DNA from: Nautilus pompilius
Taxonomy: Eukaryota > Mollusca > Cephalopoda > Nautilida > Nautilidae
Length of the DNA: 64,000 bases
Assembly: GCA_018389105.1 (NCBI GenBank)
Contig: JACATO010000626.1
Coordinates: 124,001 to 188,000 of the forward strand
Direction: 5' to 3'
Part shown: positions 47,001-56,540 of the stretch, in pieces
How the letters are laid out: every line of letters starts with the position of its first letter
Numbering within the stretch: position 1 is the first letter of the stretch
Notes under the pieces: generated by a model
What the model was told of the DNA's origin: nothing
The model's database searches: none
Seen by the model: only the letters and a program-made list of their open reading frames with translations
Translations under genes and position numbers: made by a program

Positions 47001-47559
47001 TTCCTCCATCAACCGCCTCGTGGACGGGTACACGGCCGACATTCACTGGAAGACGATCAGACAGGTACTCCCCACGAGGGAGAACAAATTCACCTGGAAG
47101 TTAATTAACTCGCCGAAATGCCTCCACTGTGAGGAGGAGGAGGACGATACGGTACTACGCTGTATGTCCTGGTGTCCGAGACAGACAGAGCTGTCTGTGG
47201 TGCCCGGTCCGGGACCTGATCTTCACCATCAGCAGCCACCGGGACAAACTCACTTTGTTCTGGCGTATCTTCGGCTTTAATCACCGGACTAAAAAGGACC
47301 GTCTTTGGAACTTCCTGGTCTTCACCGCCCAGCGGATCATTATCTGTGGTAGCCAGACGGCTTCAGAGGGCGGCCAACCCACCTCAACCAAAATCACGTA
47401 GCGCATCGACTACGACAAACGAGCGCAGTCATGAGCTCCAGCGTAAACGGCCGACTGATGCACGCGGCCACGTGGCTCATCAACGACGCCGCCGGCCGCC
47501 TGCAGATTAACCCGCTCCTCACCGACCAACCAACGAGTGATATCGACCTCCCTCCCTGA
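44021..47559 (+). pseudogene. LINE copy D ORF2: endonuclease/reverse transcriptase, four frame breaks
   Basis: Full-length ORF2 of about 1,180 codons. APE-type endonuclease at 44021-44870: SLNLRGI (Asn10), LQELHL (Glu40), VSLYAPN, YILGDFNCVASHELDRQG, RIDGLYAS and the closing SDH. After a shift near 44880 the linker and RT start follow: EKTPGNDGLTLEFYKRF, then RLDNWRPISLLNSDYKIIAK. Another shift near 45735 leads to DQKKAFDRVDWDF, and one near 45840 leads to GIRQGCPLSAML and the catalytic QQYADDMTLL (YADD at 46093-46104). The thumb/C-terminal part has GRKHLANKQITR. The terminal zinc knuckle reads CLHCEEEEDDTVLRCMSW, where the usual His is Arg. A last shift near 47170 reaches WLINDAAGRL and the stop at 47557-47559. 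The protein would nick DNA and reverse transcribe element RNA; this copy cannot. Confidence 0.9.
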
Positions 47560-48495
47560 GCCGTCCACCGATCACCCCCCCAGGTGACGCCTCGCCGCCC
47601 CTTGGTGGAAACAACGTAAAGTGACATCCACGCCGCACTCGCTGACCTCAGCGGCGACAAGGCGACAAGGCGGCAGCCGATTTACTACGGCCATTCATAA
47701 CCTGCCGCCCGCCTGTCAATCATCCGCCGGGACAAAGGAGCCGCCGGCCGACCGGCAGCCGGGCGGTCAAAGGTCGGCGCTCCTCGCTTCACCATCAGAG
47801 CAGCCGACGGCTCTTTAGCCCCGGCGTCCCACACGCCTAAGTGCGTGACTCCAAGCATTGAGCCTAACTAGAGCGAACCACGCTCTACAACCCACCACAC
47901 TTGAAAATTAAAACATAAACCTACAGAAGCCACACTTTATTTATAACTCGGTCCCCCCACCTACAACCATTAGCCGGTGGACTAACCGTATTCTCTCTCC
48001 GTTGCTGTTCAGTGACGACGCCAGCGCCATTATTATTATTATTATTAATTAATATACATAACACCAACGAACAGAACGGGACTGAGGAACGGGGCCCCTG
48101 CCGGGGCGATGGGCTGCCAACGCTCCGCCAGGAGCTACTTCCCAGTAATTTTCTCCCCGGGGAGCCAGCCTCCCCAACGCGGGGCGCGCTGAAACGACAG
48201 CGAAACAATAAAACAACATCAGAAGTCCTGTGCAGTAGACGGAGGGAGAAGCGTCTCCATCCACTGCTGCATTCAACAAAAGAAAATAAAATAAAAACAG
48301 ATCCCCCCACCCCGCCTCCGGTTGGACAACCAAAAAATAAATTGTGGCCCTTTCACCTCCACCCCCAATTAGAAATAAGGACACACGGGGAGACAACTCT
48401 GTTCTAGGGAGGGCAGCCTGGAGAAACCTACCCCTCCTGCGTGCAATACGAAGGAGTTTGGGTAGCCCGCTGCTCTCGCTAGGCTGAGGAACACT
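47560..48495 (+). repeat. LINE copy D 3' UTR
   Basis: GC-rich at first (47640-47820), with a (TTA)n run at 48030-48048. From about 48040 it matches the 3' UTR of copies A and F. It ends soon after GCTCTCGCTAGGCTGAGG, lacking the last 150 bp or so present in A and F, and passes into an A/G-rich joint (48490-48520). Confidence 0.7.
48428..48465 (+). other. Conserved hairpin in LINE 3' UTR (copy D)
   Basis: CTACCCCTCCT pairs with AGGAGTTTGGGTAG; CGT/ACG form the inner stem. Same structure as 1748-1784 with changed inner bases. Confidence 0.6.
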
Positions 48496-48520
48496 AAAAA
48501 GAAAGAAAGAAAAAAAAAGA

Positions 48521-48840
48521 CCAGTTGGATTTACCCTTTTCGCATCTGCAAACGTATTTTACCCTTGGGAAACAGGATACCTGGAGTACTTTGCGGACTT
48601 CAACTTGTTTCGACTACAGGTAGGTCGATTTTGCTCTGCTTGAATAAATTAACATAATTTATTCAAGTGCTACTAATTGCCAATTTTGGGTATTCTTGTC
48701 AATTTCTGAAATTTCTTAGCTTAGATTCCCCTGTTAATTAGATTCGCGAAAGCTTTTTTCCTACCTAAAGGGTCTAGACTCGCGAGTTTGGGGCCTGACC
48801 AGCGGGAGAAGTACCTATCTATCTCTGTGTTATTTTGCAG
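48521..48840 (+). other. LINE copy E 5' leader
   Basis: Homologous to the leader of copy F: ACAGGATACCTGGAGTACTT, TCGACTACAGGTAGGTCG (donor-like), and one diverged monomer with CTAATTGCCAATTTTGG and AGATTCGCGAAAGC. It runs into the inverted segment at 48841. Confidence 0.6.
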
Positions 48841-48935
48841 GTGTAATTCTTGCATGCAGATTATGGTGTTTGTTGAGGAATGTTCCAGATGATCTAGATA
48901 ATCATTCCATTTTTCTTGAATTTTATCCCTCTTAT
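48841..48935 (-). pseudogene. LINE copy E: inverted 5' piece of ORF2
   Basis: Its reverse complement reads AAGAGGGATAAAATTCAAGA, then TGGAATGATTATC, then CTGCATGCAAGAATTACACC. This aligns with ORF2 of copy F at 52067-52168 at roughly 84 percent. It corresponds to the LRGIKFKK to MQELHL part of the endonuclease, but on the opposite strand to all neighbouring LINE sequence. Confidence 0.8.
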
Positions 48936-48948
48936 TTCATCGAAGTTT

Positions 48949-49570
48949 AAATGCAAAAATAGAACACTCTTACACTGATAAAAACGGACGAATCATCATA
49001 GCTAGTTTCCAAAATGAGCTCCAAAGAAAAGTAATGATTGCATCGGTGTACGCTCCTACCATCGCGAAGGAACGGACAGTTTTCTTTCAAAACTTCAATG
49101 ATATACTAGACCAGGAACTTAGGTCTTACCCTGCAGACGACATTTATAAACTAGGTGATTTTAATTGCGTCCCCTCCCACGACCTAGATAGGCAGGGACC
49201 GGACATTAAAAGCAGGACGCATCTGATCAGAAAAGTGCAGCTGCAAACCATGTGTTCGCGGTTAGGCTTGATCGATACGTTTAGATTTAAACACCCAGAT
49301 AGCAAATCATACACTCATTACAGTAAAAAAATACGAAGTAGCCACTAGAATAGACAGAGTGTATGCATCTAAACACGCAGCTAGATCACTCCTAGAAAGC
49401 ACGACGTTTTCGCGTGGAGTGACCACTGCCAGGTCAAGGCCAGCTTTCTTGTCCAGGAGAACACCAGAGGCTCTGATCTTAGGAAACCCAATAATACTGT
49501 TCTGACCGAGTCGGAATATGTTGAGAGCGTACAGAGTTTCTGGGAGCAATGGACGCCTTACCCTTTTTGT
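48949..49570 (+). pseudogene. LINE copy E: endonuclease fragment of ORF2
   Basis: A sense-strand endonuclease segment has IEHSYTDKNGRIIIASFQNE, VYAPTIAKERTVFFQNFNDI, LGDFNCVPSHDLDRQGPDIK and FKHPDSKSYTHYSKK. A one-base gain near 49331 then breaks the frame before ATRIDRVYASKHAA. It stops near 49560, where copy F's leader begins. The first 85 residues or so of ORF2 are missing in sense orientation, part of them being present inverted at 48841. Confidence 0.8.
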
Positions 49571-50465
49571 TATACAAATTGGATATTTTACCACTCTGGA
49601 ACACGGATGACCGGAAGTACTTAGAGGATTTCGACTTTATTTCGACGACAGGTAGGTTCGGTTTTAATTTATGTGCATAAATTAGTGATAATTTATCGCA
49701 TCTATACTAATTACCAATTTTGGCACATTCGATTTCTAGATTACACTTCCTTGTTAGTTAGATCGCGGAAAAGAATTGTTCTTCGATTTCTTTAGTATAA
49801 GTTTGTGGCATGAAAAAACTCATGACCCGGGTTTTAATTTATGTGCATAAATTAGTGATAATTTATCGCATCTATACTAATTGCCAATTTTGGCACATTC
49901 GATTTCTAGATTACACTTCCTTGTTAGTTAGATCGCGGAAAAGAATTGTTCTTCGATTTCTTTAGTATAAGTTTGTGGCATGAAAAAACTCATGACCCGG
50001 GTTTTATTTATGTGCAAATTAGTGATAATTTCGCATCTATACTAATTGCCAATTTTGGCATTCATTTCTAGATTACACTTCTTGTTGTTAGATCGCGGAA
50101 AAGAATTGTTCTTCGATTTCTTTAGTATAAGTTTGTGGCATGAAAAAACTCATGACCCAGGTTCTCTACATAGTTTTCTTTTGGTACAGGGACTCAGTTT
50201 TTATCCGGAAAACTTTATTTTCTCGGACTCAGTTTTTCACCTTAATTTTTTCCTAGCTATCTGAAACATAATTTCTAAGTCCTCAACTTTTTTCTGAACA
50301 GTTTTACTTAGAAAGACTTAGAATTTTTTCCAAAATACTTAATTTTTTTTCCTTTAGATTTTTACCTCTTTAGGACTTAGAAGACCTCTTAAAACTTACG
50401 TTAATCCCTACTTTCTTGCTTTTCCCTTCGTAAAATTTTAGTTTTACCAAAAATTAAATACCCAG
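49565..50465 (+). other. LINE copy F 5' leader with tandem monomers
   Basis: The leader starts with a block like that of copy E (GGAAGTACTTAGAGGATTTC, then CGACAGGTAGGTTCG), followed by three monomers (49661-50160). A T-rich stretch ends AAATTAAATACCCAG before the ORF1 ATG at 50466. Confidence 0.6.
49661..50160 (+). repeat. Three tandem 170-bp monomers
   Basis: Units at 49661-49830, 49831-50000 and 50001-50160 start GTTTTAATTTATGTGC and end CATGACCCGG. Units 1 and 2 are nearly identical; unit 3 has several small deletions. They resemble the promoter monomers that some L1 elements carry in their 5' UTR. Confidence 0.9.
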
Positions 50466-51860
50466 ATGGAGCCTCAGCCATCGACGTCTGTTGAAACACC
50501 TTCACCCATAAGCTATGCCAACTCGGCTACGCCTAAGGTGACTCCAGTAACGCCAAAAGAACTTGGGGACGATAGAGGAATTAAGTCTTTTGGCGAATAT
50601 TTAAGACACTTTGAAGAATTTTTAAGAGACTTAGACGAAGAGCCCGCCTATCCGAAGAATATGAATTTCGAACGGCTTAGTTCGCTCTTCATTCACCCCA
50701 ATAAGGAAATCACATGCTCTCAAGTTGGCCGCGCACTAGTGAGGGCAGGCTTAAATGAAAAAGTGACAGCAGTCTTGAGCAGCAATGGAGGTGTCATTGA
50801 AGTCGTTTGCAGCTCAGCTGCAAACGCAGAGATTATATCAACGCGCAGCCTGGCCATAGAAGGAATTAAATACCCTTTCAGAGGGGCAAGTCCGATAGCC
50901 TGGATAAAGGTTAGAGGACTTCCCCTAGCCACCGGATGTGCAATACCAGAAAAAATACTCTCTAGGTACGGGAAAATTATTATCCCCTTTAAATATGACA
51001 CTTTGCCGGGTCTGCCCTTCCTCTCGGGTCAGAGGAGCGGCAAGATGCTGCTGAGGGAGCCGATCCCTCGCAGGATCAGAGAGACCATTGACGGGAAAAC
51101 AGTGTCTTTCACGGTTATTTATAAAGACCAACCAGCTCCACCACCTTTTTGCTTTAGGTGTAACGCTCTAGGTCATACTCCTATGAGCTGCCCAACCAAC
51201 ACCAGCACAGAAAAACCCCCAACAACACCGGAAGAACCGGTAAAAGTAATACACATAGAAGATGAAGACACACCTACTCCAACACCTTCTCCGACGCCTG
51301 AGAAAGACGGCCTTGACTCGGATGATTCAAACTTTGTAGCTCCGAGAACAAGAAGGCAGAAGAAGAAAAGGAAGGGAACAAAAAGAGCAATCCGGGAGTC
51401 AACCCCGAGTGCCCCTTCCAAACTAAAAGCGAGGAAAACTCAAGAAGTGCCGAGGGATGCTTCCCTTGAGGCACCTCTTGACGGGAAAACCGTGTCTTTC
51501 ACGGTTATTTATAAAGACCAACCAGCTCCACCACCTTTTTGCTTTAGGTGTAACGCTCTAGGTCATACTCCTATGAGCTGCCCAACCAACACCAGCACAG
51601 AAAAACCCCCAACAACACCGGAAGAACCGGTAAAAGTAATACACATAGAAGATGAAGACTCACCTACTCCAACACCTTCTCCGACGCCTGAGAAAGACGG
51701 CCTTGACTCGGATGATTCAAACTTTGTAGCTCCGAGAACAAGAAGGCAGAAGAAGAAAAGGAAGGGAACAAAAAAGAACAATCCGGGAGTCAACCCCGAG
51801 TGCCCCTTCCAAACTAAAAGCGAGGAAAACTCAAGAAGTGCCGAGGGACGCTTCCCTTGA
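50466..51860 (+). CDS. LINE copy F ORF1 with a duplicated zinc-knuckle module
   Basis: The 464-codon frame starts MEPQPSTSVETPSPISYANS. The core is complete: LVRAGLNEKVTAVLSSNGGV, AEIISTRSLAIEGIKYPFRG, WIKVRGLPLATGCAIPEKIL, then RSGKMLLREPIPRRIRETID. The CCHC knuckle CFRCNALGHTPMSC is at 229-242. The segment from DGKTVSFTVIYKDQ to DASLEAPL (nt 51090-51479) is repeated at 51480-51870, giving a second knuckle at 359-372. One extra A near 51770 in the second copy shifts the last 30 residues or so and ends the protein early. It retains the residues missing from copy D. ORF1 binds LINE RNA; two knuckles in one protein may alter this, which is inference. Confidence 0.85.
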   Translation: MEPQPSTSVETPSPISYANSATPKVTPVTPKELGDDRGIKSFGEYLRHFEEFLRDLDEEPAYPKNMNFERLSSLFIHPNKEITCSQVGRALVRAGLNEKVTAVLSSNGGVIEVVCSSAANAEIISTRSLAIEGIKYPFRGASPIAWIKVRGLPLATGCAIPEKILSRYGKIIIPFKYDTLPGLPFLSGQRSGKMLLREPIPRRIRETIDGKTVSFTVIYKDQPAPPPFCFRCNALGHTPMSCPTNTSTEKPPTTPEEPVKVIHIEDEDTPTPTPSPTPEKDGLDSDDSNFVAPRTRRQKKKRKGTKRAIRESTPSAPSKLKARKTQEVPRDASLEAPLDGKTVSFTVIYKDQPAPPPFCFRCNALGHTPMSCPTNTSTEKPPTTPEEPVKVIHIEDEDSPTPTPSPTPEKDGLDSDDSNFVAPRTRRQKKKRKGTKKNNPGVNPECPFQTKSEENSRSAEGRFP

Positions 51861-51869
51861 GGCACCTCT

Positions 51870-52028
51870 AAAACCCTAATTGCAAGTACAAGTGTTGTTA
51901 CCTCTGAAAAGACTCAGGGGGCCACAACCACGGAAGTATCAACCTGAAACGTGTACTTCCGTTTTGACAGATTTTTCGGTTTCAACTCCAGTTAAGTCCC
52001 CTGGACAAACGAGCTTGGTTAAGCGATT
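51870..52028 (+). other. Linker between copy F ORF1 and ORF2
   Basis: Matches the family linker in outline: CGTGTACTTCCGTTTTGACA, GTTAAGTCCCCTGGACAAAC and GTTAAGCGATTATG at the ORF2 start. Confidence 0.5.
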
Positions 52029-53207
52029 ATGTCTAGACGCATGGAATTTCTATCCCTGAATTTAAGAGGGATAAAATTCAAAAAACGATGGAATGATTTC
52101 ATAGATCATCTTGAACATTCCACAACAAAACAAATTATCTGCATGCAAGAACTACACCTACAAAACAATACAGAGGTAGATAGGTTCTTCAAAAACTGGC
52201 CAGGTAAAATCCTCACAAGTCTAGATCCCCTAGGTAGAAAAAAAGGAGTAGCTCTTCTCTTTCACAGTAGCTTAAACATTCAAATAGAACACTCTTATAG
52301 TGATAACAACGGAAGAATAATAATAGCCTACTACAAAAATGAGCTCCAAAGAAAAGTAATGATAGTTTCGGTTTACGCTCCTACGGTTTCGAAGGAACGT
52401 GTAACCTTCTTTCAGAACTTCAATGATATTTTAGATAAAGAACTTAGGTCACACCCTGCAGATGATGTACTCATCTTAGGAGACTTTAACTGCGTCCACT
52501 CCCATGACCGAGACAGGCAGGGCCCGGACATAAAAAGTAGAACGCATCTGATGGGTGAGTTGCAGCTGCAAACCATGTGTTCGCAGTTCGGCTTGGTCGA
52601 TGCGTTGCACCAATACAACATCGAATGGGTGGAGGATAACATTAAATTACTTGGCATTTACTTCCCTGTCAACTCAAATACTAATACCCAGAAAATCAAC
52701 TGGAACCCAGCGATTAATAAAATAAAAGTTTTACTAACCGCATGGACCTCCTTTAATTTATCCTACTTTACCAAAACTGAACTAATCAATACACATCTTG
52801 CTTCTAAAATCTACTATAAATCTAAGATAATAGGTATGCCAGCGTGGGTGCGCCGCTCCATAGACACCGAACTTGACCGGTTCCTATGGCAGGGGCGTAA
52901 ACACCTGGCAAATAAAAATATAACAAGACTACCCCGAAACCAAGGAGGGTTAAACCTCCTAAACTTAGAGAGCAAAATAGGTGCTCAACAAATTATAAAC
53001 GTTATCGATATAAGGAACATAGATAGTAAACCAAGATGGCAAAACCTCTTTCTCAATCGTTTAGCTGAGGCATACAACGTCCCCGATGGCATGCATGTCC
53101 TCACTAACAAACTAAAACTATATAGAGCACAAGGAAAATACCTAACAGACTATCACACCTCTCTAATAAACAAATGGATTAGTAGCATAGTAGCAACATT
53201 AGAATAG
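52029..53207 (+). CDS. LINE copy F ORF2: RT-deleted endonuclease/C-terminal fusion
   Basis: An open frame of 392 codons starts MSRRMEFLSLNLRGIKFKKR. The first 195 residues or so are the endonuclease up to MCSQFGLVDA: ICMQELHL, SVYAPTVSKERV, LILGDFNCVHSHDRDRQG. Then, at about nt 52605-52620, the frame jumps without interruption into the post-YADD region: VEDNIKLLGIYFPVN, RSIDTELDRFLWQGRKHLAN, RLPRNQGGLNLLNLE. The end of the endonuclease (SDH), the whole RT palm with YADD and the linker are deleted, about 1.7 kb compared with copy D. The product could bind or nick DNA at best but could not copy RNA. It stops at 53207; the remaining C-terminus is in the next feature. Confidence 0.8.
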   Translation: MSRRMEFLSLNLRGIKFKKRWNDFIDHLEHSTTKQIICMQELHLQNNTEVDRFFKNWPGKILTSLDPLGRKKGVALLFHSSLNIQIEHSYSDNNGRIIIAYYKNELQRKVMIVSVYAPTVSKERVTFFQNFNDILDKELRSHPADDVLILGDFNCVHSHDRDRQGPDIKSRTHLMGELQLQTMCSQFGLVDALHQYNIEWVEDNIKLLGIYFPVNSNTNTQKINWNPAINKIKVLLTAWTSFNLSYFTKTELINTHLASKIYYKSKIIGMPAWVRRSIDTELDRFLWQGRKHLANKNITRLPRNQGGLNLLNLESKIGAQQIINVIDIRNIDSKPRWQNLFLNRLAEAYNVPDGMHVLTNKLKLYRAQGKYLTDYHTSLINKWISSIVATLE

Positions 53208-53894
53208 GTACAAACAATTAGGAGCACAACAAGCTGATCTGGACAAATTATCCCAACGGGATATACATCTCTTCCTGTCTTCACGACCTGTTCAGGAACC
53301 GGATTACAGGGGGAGATGGGAAAGTGCACTGTCTTGAGGAACACTTCCGTGGGATAGAATCTGAAAAAGCTCCGTTAACCAACTAGTGGATGGTTTCTCC
53401 CTACGAGAGAGAACAAATTCAAGTGGAAATTGATAAAATCACCAAAATGTCTCAATTGTCCAGAGACGGATGAAACGGCTCTACACTCTATCTTCTCCTG
53501 TCCGGTGAACATAGAGCTGTGGTGTCTAGTCCGAGACTTGATCTTCAAGATTAAGAGTCCCCAGAACAAACTAACTTACTTCTGGCGCATCTTTGGCTTC
53601 AACAATAGAACTAAAAAGGACTGCCTGTCTAATTTCCTGGTCTTTACCGCACAGCGGATAGCTTGGGGTAGCCGGAAGGCTTTAGAGAGCGGTCACCTCA
53701 CCTCAACTAAAAAAACTATTTCAAAATTACGTAACCCATTGGTTACATCAAAAATATGCAGTCATGCAATCCAGCGCAAGTGACAGAGCATACTTCTCAG
53801 CCATCTGGTTGATTAACGGTGCTCTTGGTTACATAAACACACACCCAAACACTTCTCTCTTAACAACAACACCCTCTCTAGATCAACCCCCCTG
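53208..53894 (+). pseudogene. LINE copy F ORF2 C-terminal remnant
   Basis: Continues the protein after stops: LSQRDIHLFLSSRPVQEPDY, then the zinc knuckle CLNCPETDETALHSIFSC with IELWCLVRDLIF, then NFLVFTAQRIAWGSRKALES. After a shift it ends with SAIWLINGALGY and a stop near 53894. The knuckle here keeps its His, unlike copy D. Confidence 0.75.
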
Positions 53895-54720
53895 ATTCAA
53901 ACTTCTCTTCCTTCCTTCTTTCTTGTAATTTCAATCATGTATTTTATTGTTTTTCTATTAATGTATCTTTTCTTTAAATAATTCTTCCTCAGGTTTACTG
54001 TCTAATTTCCTTTTGGAGAAACAACAGAAGAGATGAGCCACTACTGCCGATAAACTATCTGAAGAACGAATCAAGAAGACTGCACTAATTCTTAATCTCT
54101 ACATCCTATTCCCTAATTTCTTTCCTTCCTTTTCCTTTAAAAAAAAAATTTCTATAACTAAATTTTCAAAATCCAATCCCTCCCCCTTTTTCTAAGTGTA
54201 AGCCTCTATTTATCCATAAAGATAGCCAACCACACTACCATACCCTCTCAAATGGACTAACCATGCTTCTACTTTCGTTTCTCTAGTATACATACCCCAG
54301 TCACGAACAGAACAACAAAAGATAATACACATTTAAACATCTAGTGGTGTGGAATTGGGCATCGGTCAGTGTGATGATAAAACACCACACTGATCGTGCT
54401 ACTTCCCAAATAAAACCACCTAAAAGGGTACCTCTGGTTCCCCTACGTGGGAGGTGTATTGAAAACTCTTTTGAGTTTCTTTCACTTTGTTTACAGCATC
54501 CCGGGAGCCTCTGGCCCCCCAACGGGGGAGGACTGGATGGACAATACAGGAAACGGAGGGAGAACATGTCTCCATCCATTTGCAAACAATAAAAACAGAC
54601 CTACCCCACCTCCTGAATCCATTTTTGGATTTCAAAAAATAAACTGCGGCCCACTTCCCTCAACAGAACAAGGACACACAGAGAGAAAACTCTGTTTTAG
54701 AGAGTTCAGCCAGGATAAAC

Positions 54721-54758
54721 CTACCCCTCCTGCGTGCAATACGAAGGAGTTTGGGTAG
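54721..54758 (+). other. Conserved hairpin 1 in LINE 3' UTR (copy F)
   Basis: CTACCCCTCCT with AGGAGTTTGGGTAG and CGT/ACG inner pairing; identical to copy D. Confidence 0.6.
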
Positions 54759-54829
54759 CCCGCTGCTCTCGCTAGGCTGAGGTACATCCAAACAAAAACA
54801 CAGGCTGAAAGAAGACCTCACTTGTAAAC

Positions 54830-54863
54830 AGCTGTGACGGCCGGTCGGGGAACCGATCCAGCT
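54830..54863 (+). other. Second 3' UTR hairpin (copy F)
   Basis: AGCTG pairs with CAGCT and encloses TCGG-GGAA-CCGA. The copy A counterpart is 1854-1887, where the outer pairs are kept and the inner stem is weaker. Confidence 0.45.
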
Positions 54864-54957
54864 ACACCCACATACATATGCAACCTAACATACACACCTC
54901 TAAACACCGCACAACACAAAAAAAAAAAAAAAAAAAAAACAAAAAAACAAAAAGGTG

Positions 54958-55238
54958 ATCAAAGTTTGGTATCGCTGCACAGATCTGTGGAGGGAGTTTG
55001 CTGAGGAAACATTACTTTTCCTCCTCAAAGGTAAGTGTTGTGCTCTTCTAAAAAGCGCATCGGTTGAGCAATAGCTCGTCTATTGTAAGGGCTGTGGAAT
55101 CACACCCTAGTCTTGGGGCACCTCGGTAAGTCAGGGTACTACCTGGTGTAAACAGGGCCAGCAGATCCGCCTTTTTAAAAGGCAAAGTCTCGATTTCGGT
55201 AGTAATAAGGTCGTTGGCTCCGAATCATACCCGAGAGT
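54958..55238 (+). other. LINE copy G 5' leader
   Basis: Starts straight after copy F's A-tail. It contains a donor-like TCAAAGGTAAGTGTTG (GT at 55031) and a second GGTAAGTCAGGG near 55124. It is less AT-rich than the leaders of E and F. The ORF1 start used in annotation is the ATG at 55239, but an upstream start is possible. Confidence 0.5.
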
Positions 55239-56454
55239 ATGTCGCTGGCTGCGGGAAACCTTGGCCCGGAGGGAGGTCTGCCAGTCGTGGCAGGCCCATC
55301 CGGGGTTGCGGGCCTTGCGCCCACAGGGGGACCCGGGCCCCAGACCGAGGATGTGGGACGAAAAACTCCCACCCCGGCTGGAAGCGAACCGGAGGAGAAA
55401 CTGGCCGCGGGCGGGACGTACGAAGGCGTCCTGAAGAAGGAGCGTCCCCAACCCGCCGTGTCCAGCGAATCTGAGGAGAGGGGATGGATTTTGGTAGGTT
55501 CTTATGAACCTATAAAAGGAAGTTGGCTACTTTCTCAGATAGGCGACGGTCCCGCGATCTGATCCACCCACGAACCCGAAGCAGCGATGGGCAGACGCCG
55601 CCGCGCGACATGCTGGGAACGGCAAGAGAAAGAGACGTCTCTCTTCCTCTATACGACCGAAACCCGGAGGGTGAGCTCGGTGGACGTGGGCTTGCCCTCA
55701 TGAAAGCCGGGCTTACGCACCGAGTGGCGGCTGTGATAGCCAAACCCAGCGGAGCCACGGAGATCGTCTGTAAAACAGACGACGACGCTAAAACAATTCT
55801 AACGAGACCCCTCGAGGTGAACGGGATCGGTTACACCCTTCGGGGTGCTAACCCGATTGCGTGGGTAAAAGTGCGAGGGGTGCCTCTTCACACCCCAGAT
55901 AATGTCCCGGCCGAGCTGTTAAGGGGGTATGGCGAGGTGTTGGTAGCTTTTAAGCACGACACCTTGCCAGGTACCCCCTTCTTGTCGGGCAGCGTAGCGG
56001 GAAGCTGCTCCTGACAAAGACGATTCCGAGAAAAGTGTCGGGGAAGGTGAATGGTCGCTATTATCGCGTGGTCGCGATTTATAGGGACCAACCAAACGTA
56101 GCTCTGTTTTGCCCTGCCTGCAAGATGAGAGGGCATACCCTCGATTCCTGCCCAATGTCCGGGACGGAGGATCAGAGGGAGCTCCCAAGCCCAGAACGAG
56201 GCGCTCCAAGCAGAGGCGGCGGAGCGGACGGTCGCACTCCAAAAGGGGATAAGGAGAAGCAGGTCGGCTTCCCCAAGCCCATCCACGAGTTCCGGGGTGG
56301 CAATGAGGAAAGCCGAGCCCTCCCGCGAGGAGTCCGTGGCGGCGGACGCGATGCCACGACACACTCGGAAGAGCCACGTGGTGGAGGAGCTGCCTAGCAG
56401 CCGTGACTCCAACCACCCAACGATAGCTCCGAACACCACTGAAGTCAGTGCCTA
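55239..56454 (+). pseudogene. LINE copy G: diverged ORF1, two frame breaks
   Basis: A Gly/Pro-rich start (MSLAAGNLGPEGGLPVVAGP) leads, after a shift near 55520-55560, into the conserved core. That core reads LMKAGLTHRVAAVIAKPSGA, then DDAKTILTRPLEVNGIGYTL and RGANPIAWVKVRGVPL. It ends with ELLRGYGEVLVAFKHDTLPG. A second shift near 56010 leads to YYRVVAIYRDQPNVALFCPA with the CCHC knuckle CPACKMRGHTLDSC and an acidic/Gly-rich tail. It keeps the residues deleted from copy D. It is the most diverged LINE here and probably a different subfamily. Confidence 0.75.
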
Positions 56455-56540
56455 AGGTGGGTACTTTCTTCTTGACGGACCTTTTGATCTAACGACCTGT
56501 TAAACGTCCACGGACTGAACGATTTTTCGTCCTTGCGATA

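Larger units (their letters stand above)
53895..54957 (+). repeat. LINE copy F 3' UTR and poly-A tail
   Basis: Homologous to the 3' UTRs of copies A and D, with the hairpins at 54721-54758 and 54830-54863. It ends in a 22-base A-run (54918-54939) plus A-rich sequence, then passes directly into copy G's leader. Confidence 0.8.

Noticed and set aside
49661..50160. CRISPR-like array
   Set aside because: The units abut without spacers and are 170 bp long; these are LINE 5' monomers in an animal genome.
55888..56439. 183- and 165-residue minus-strand open frames
   Set aside because: Antisense shadows of the copy G ORF1 core.
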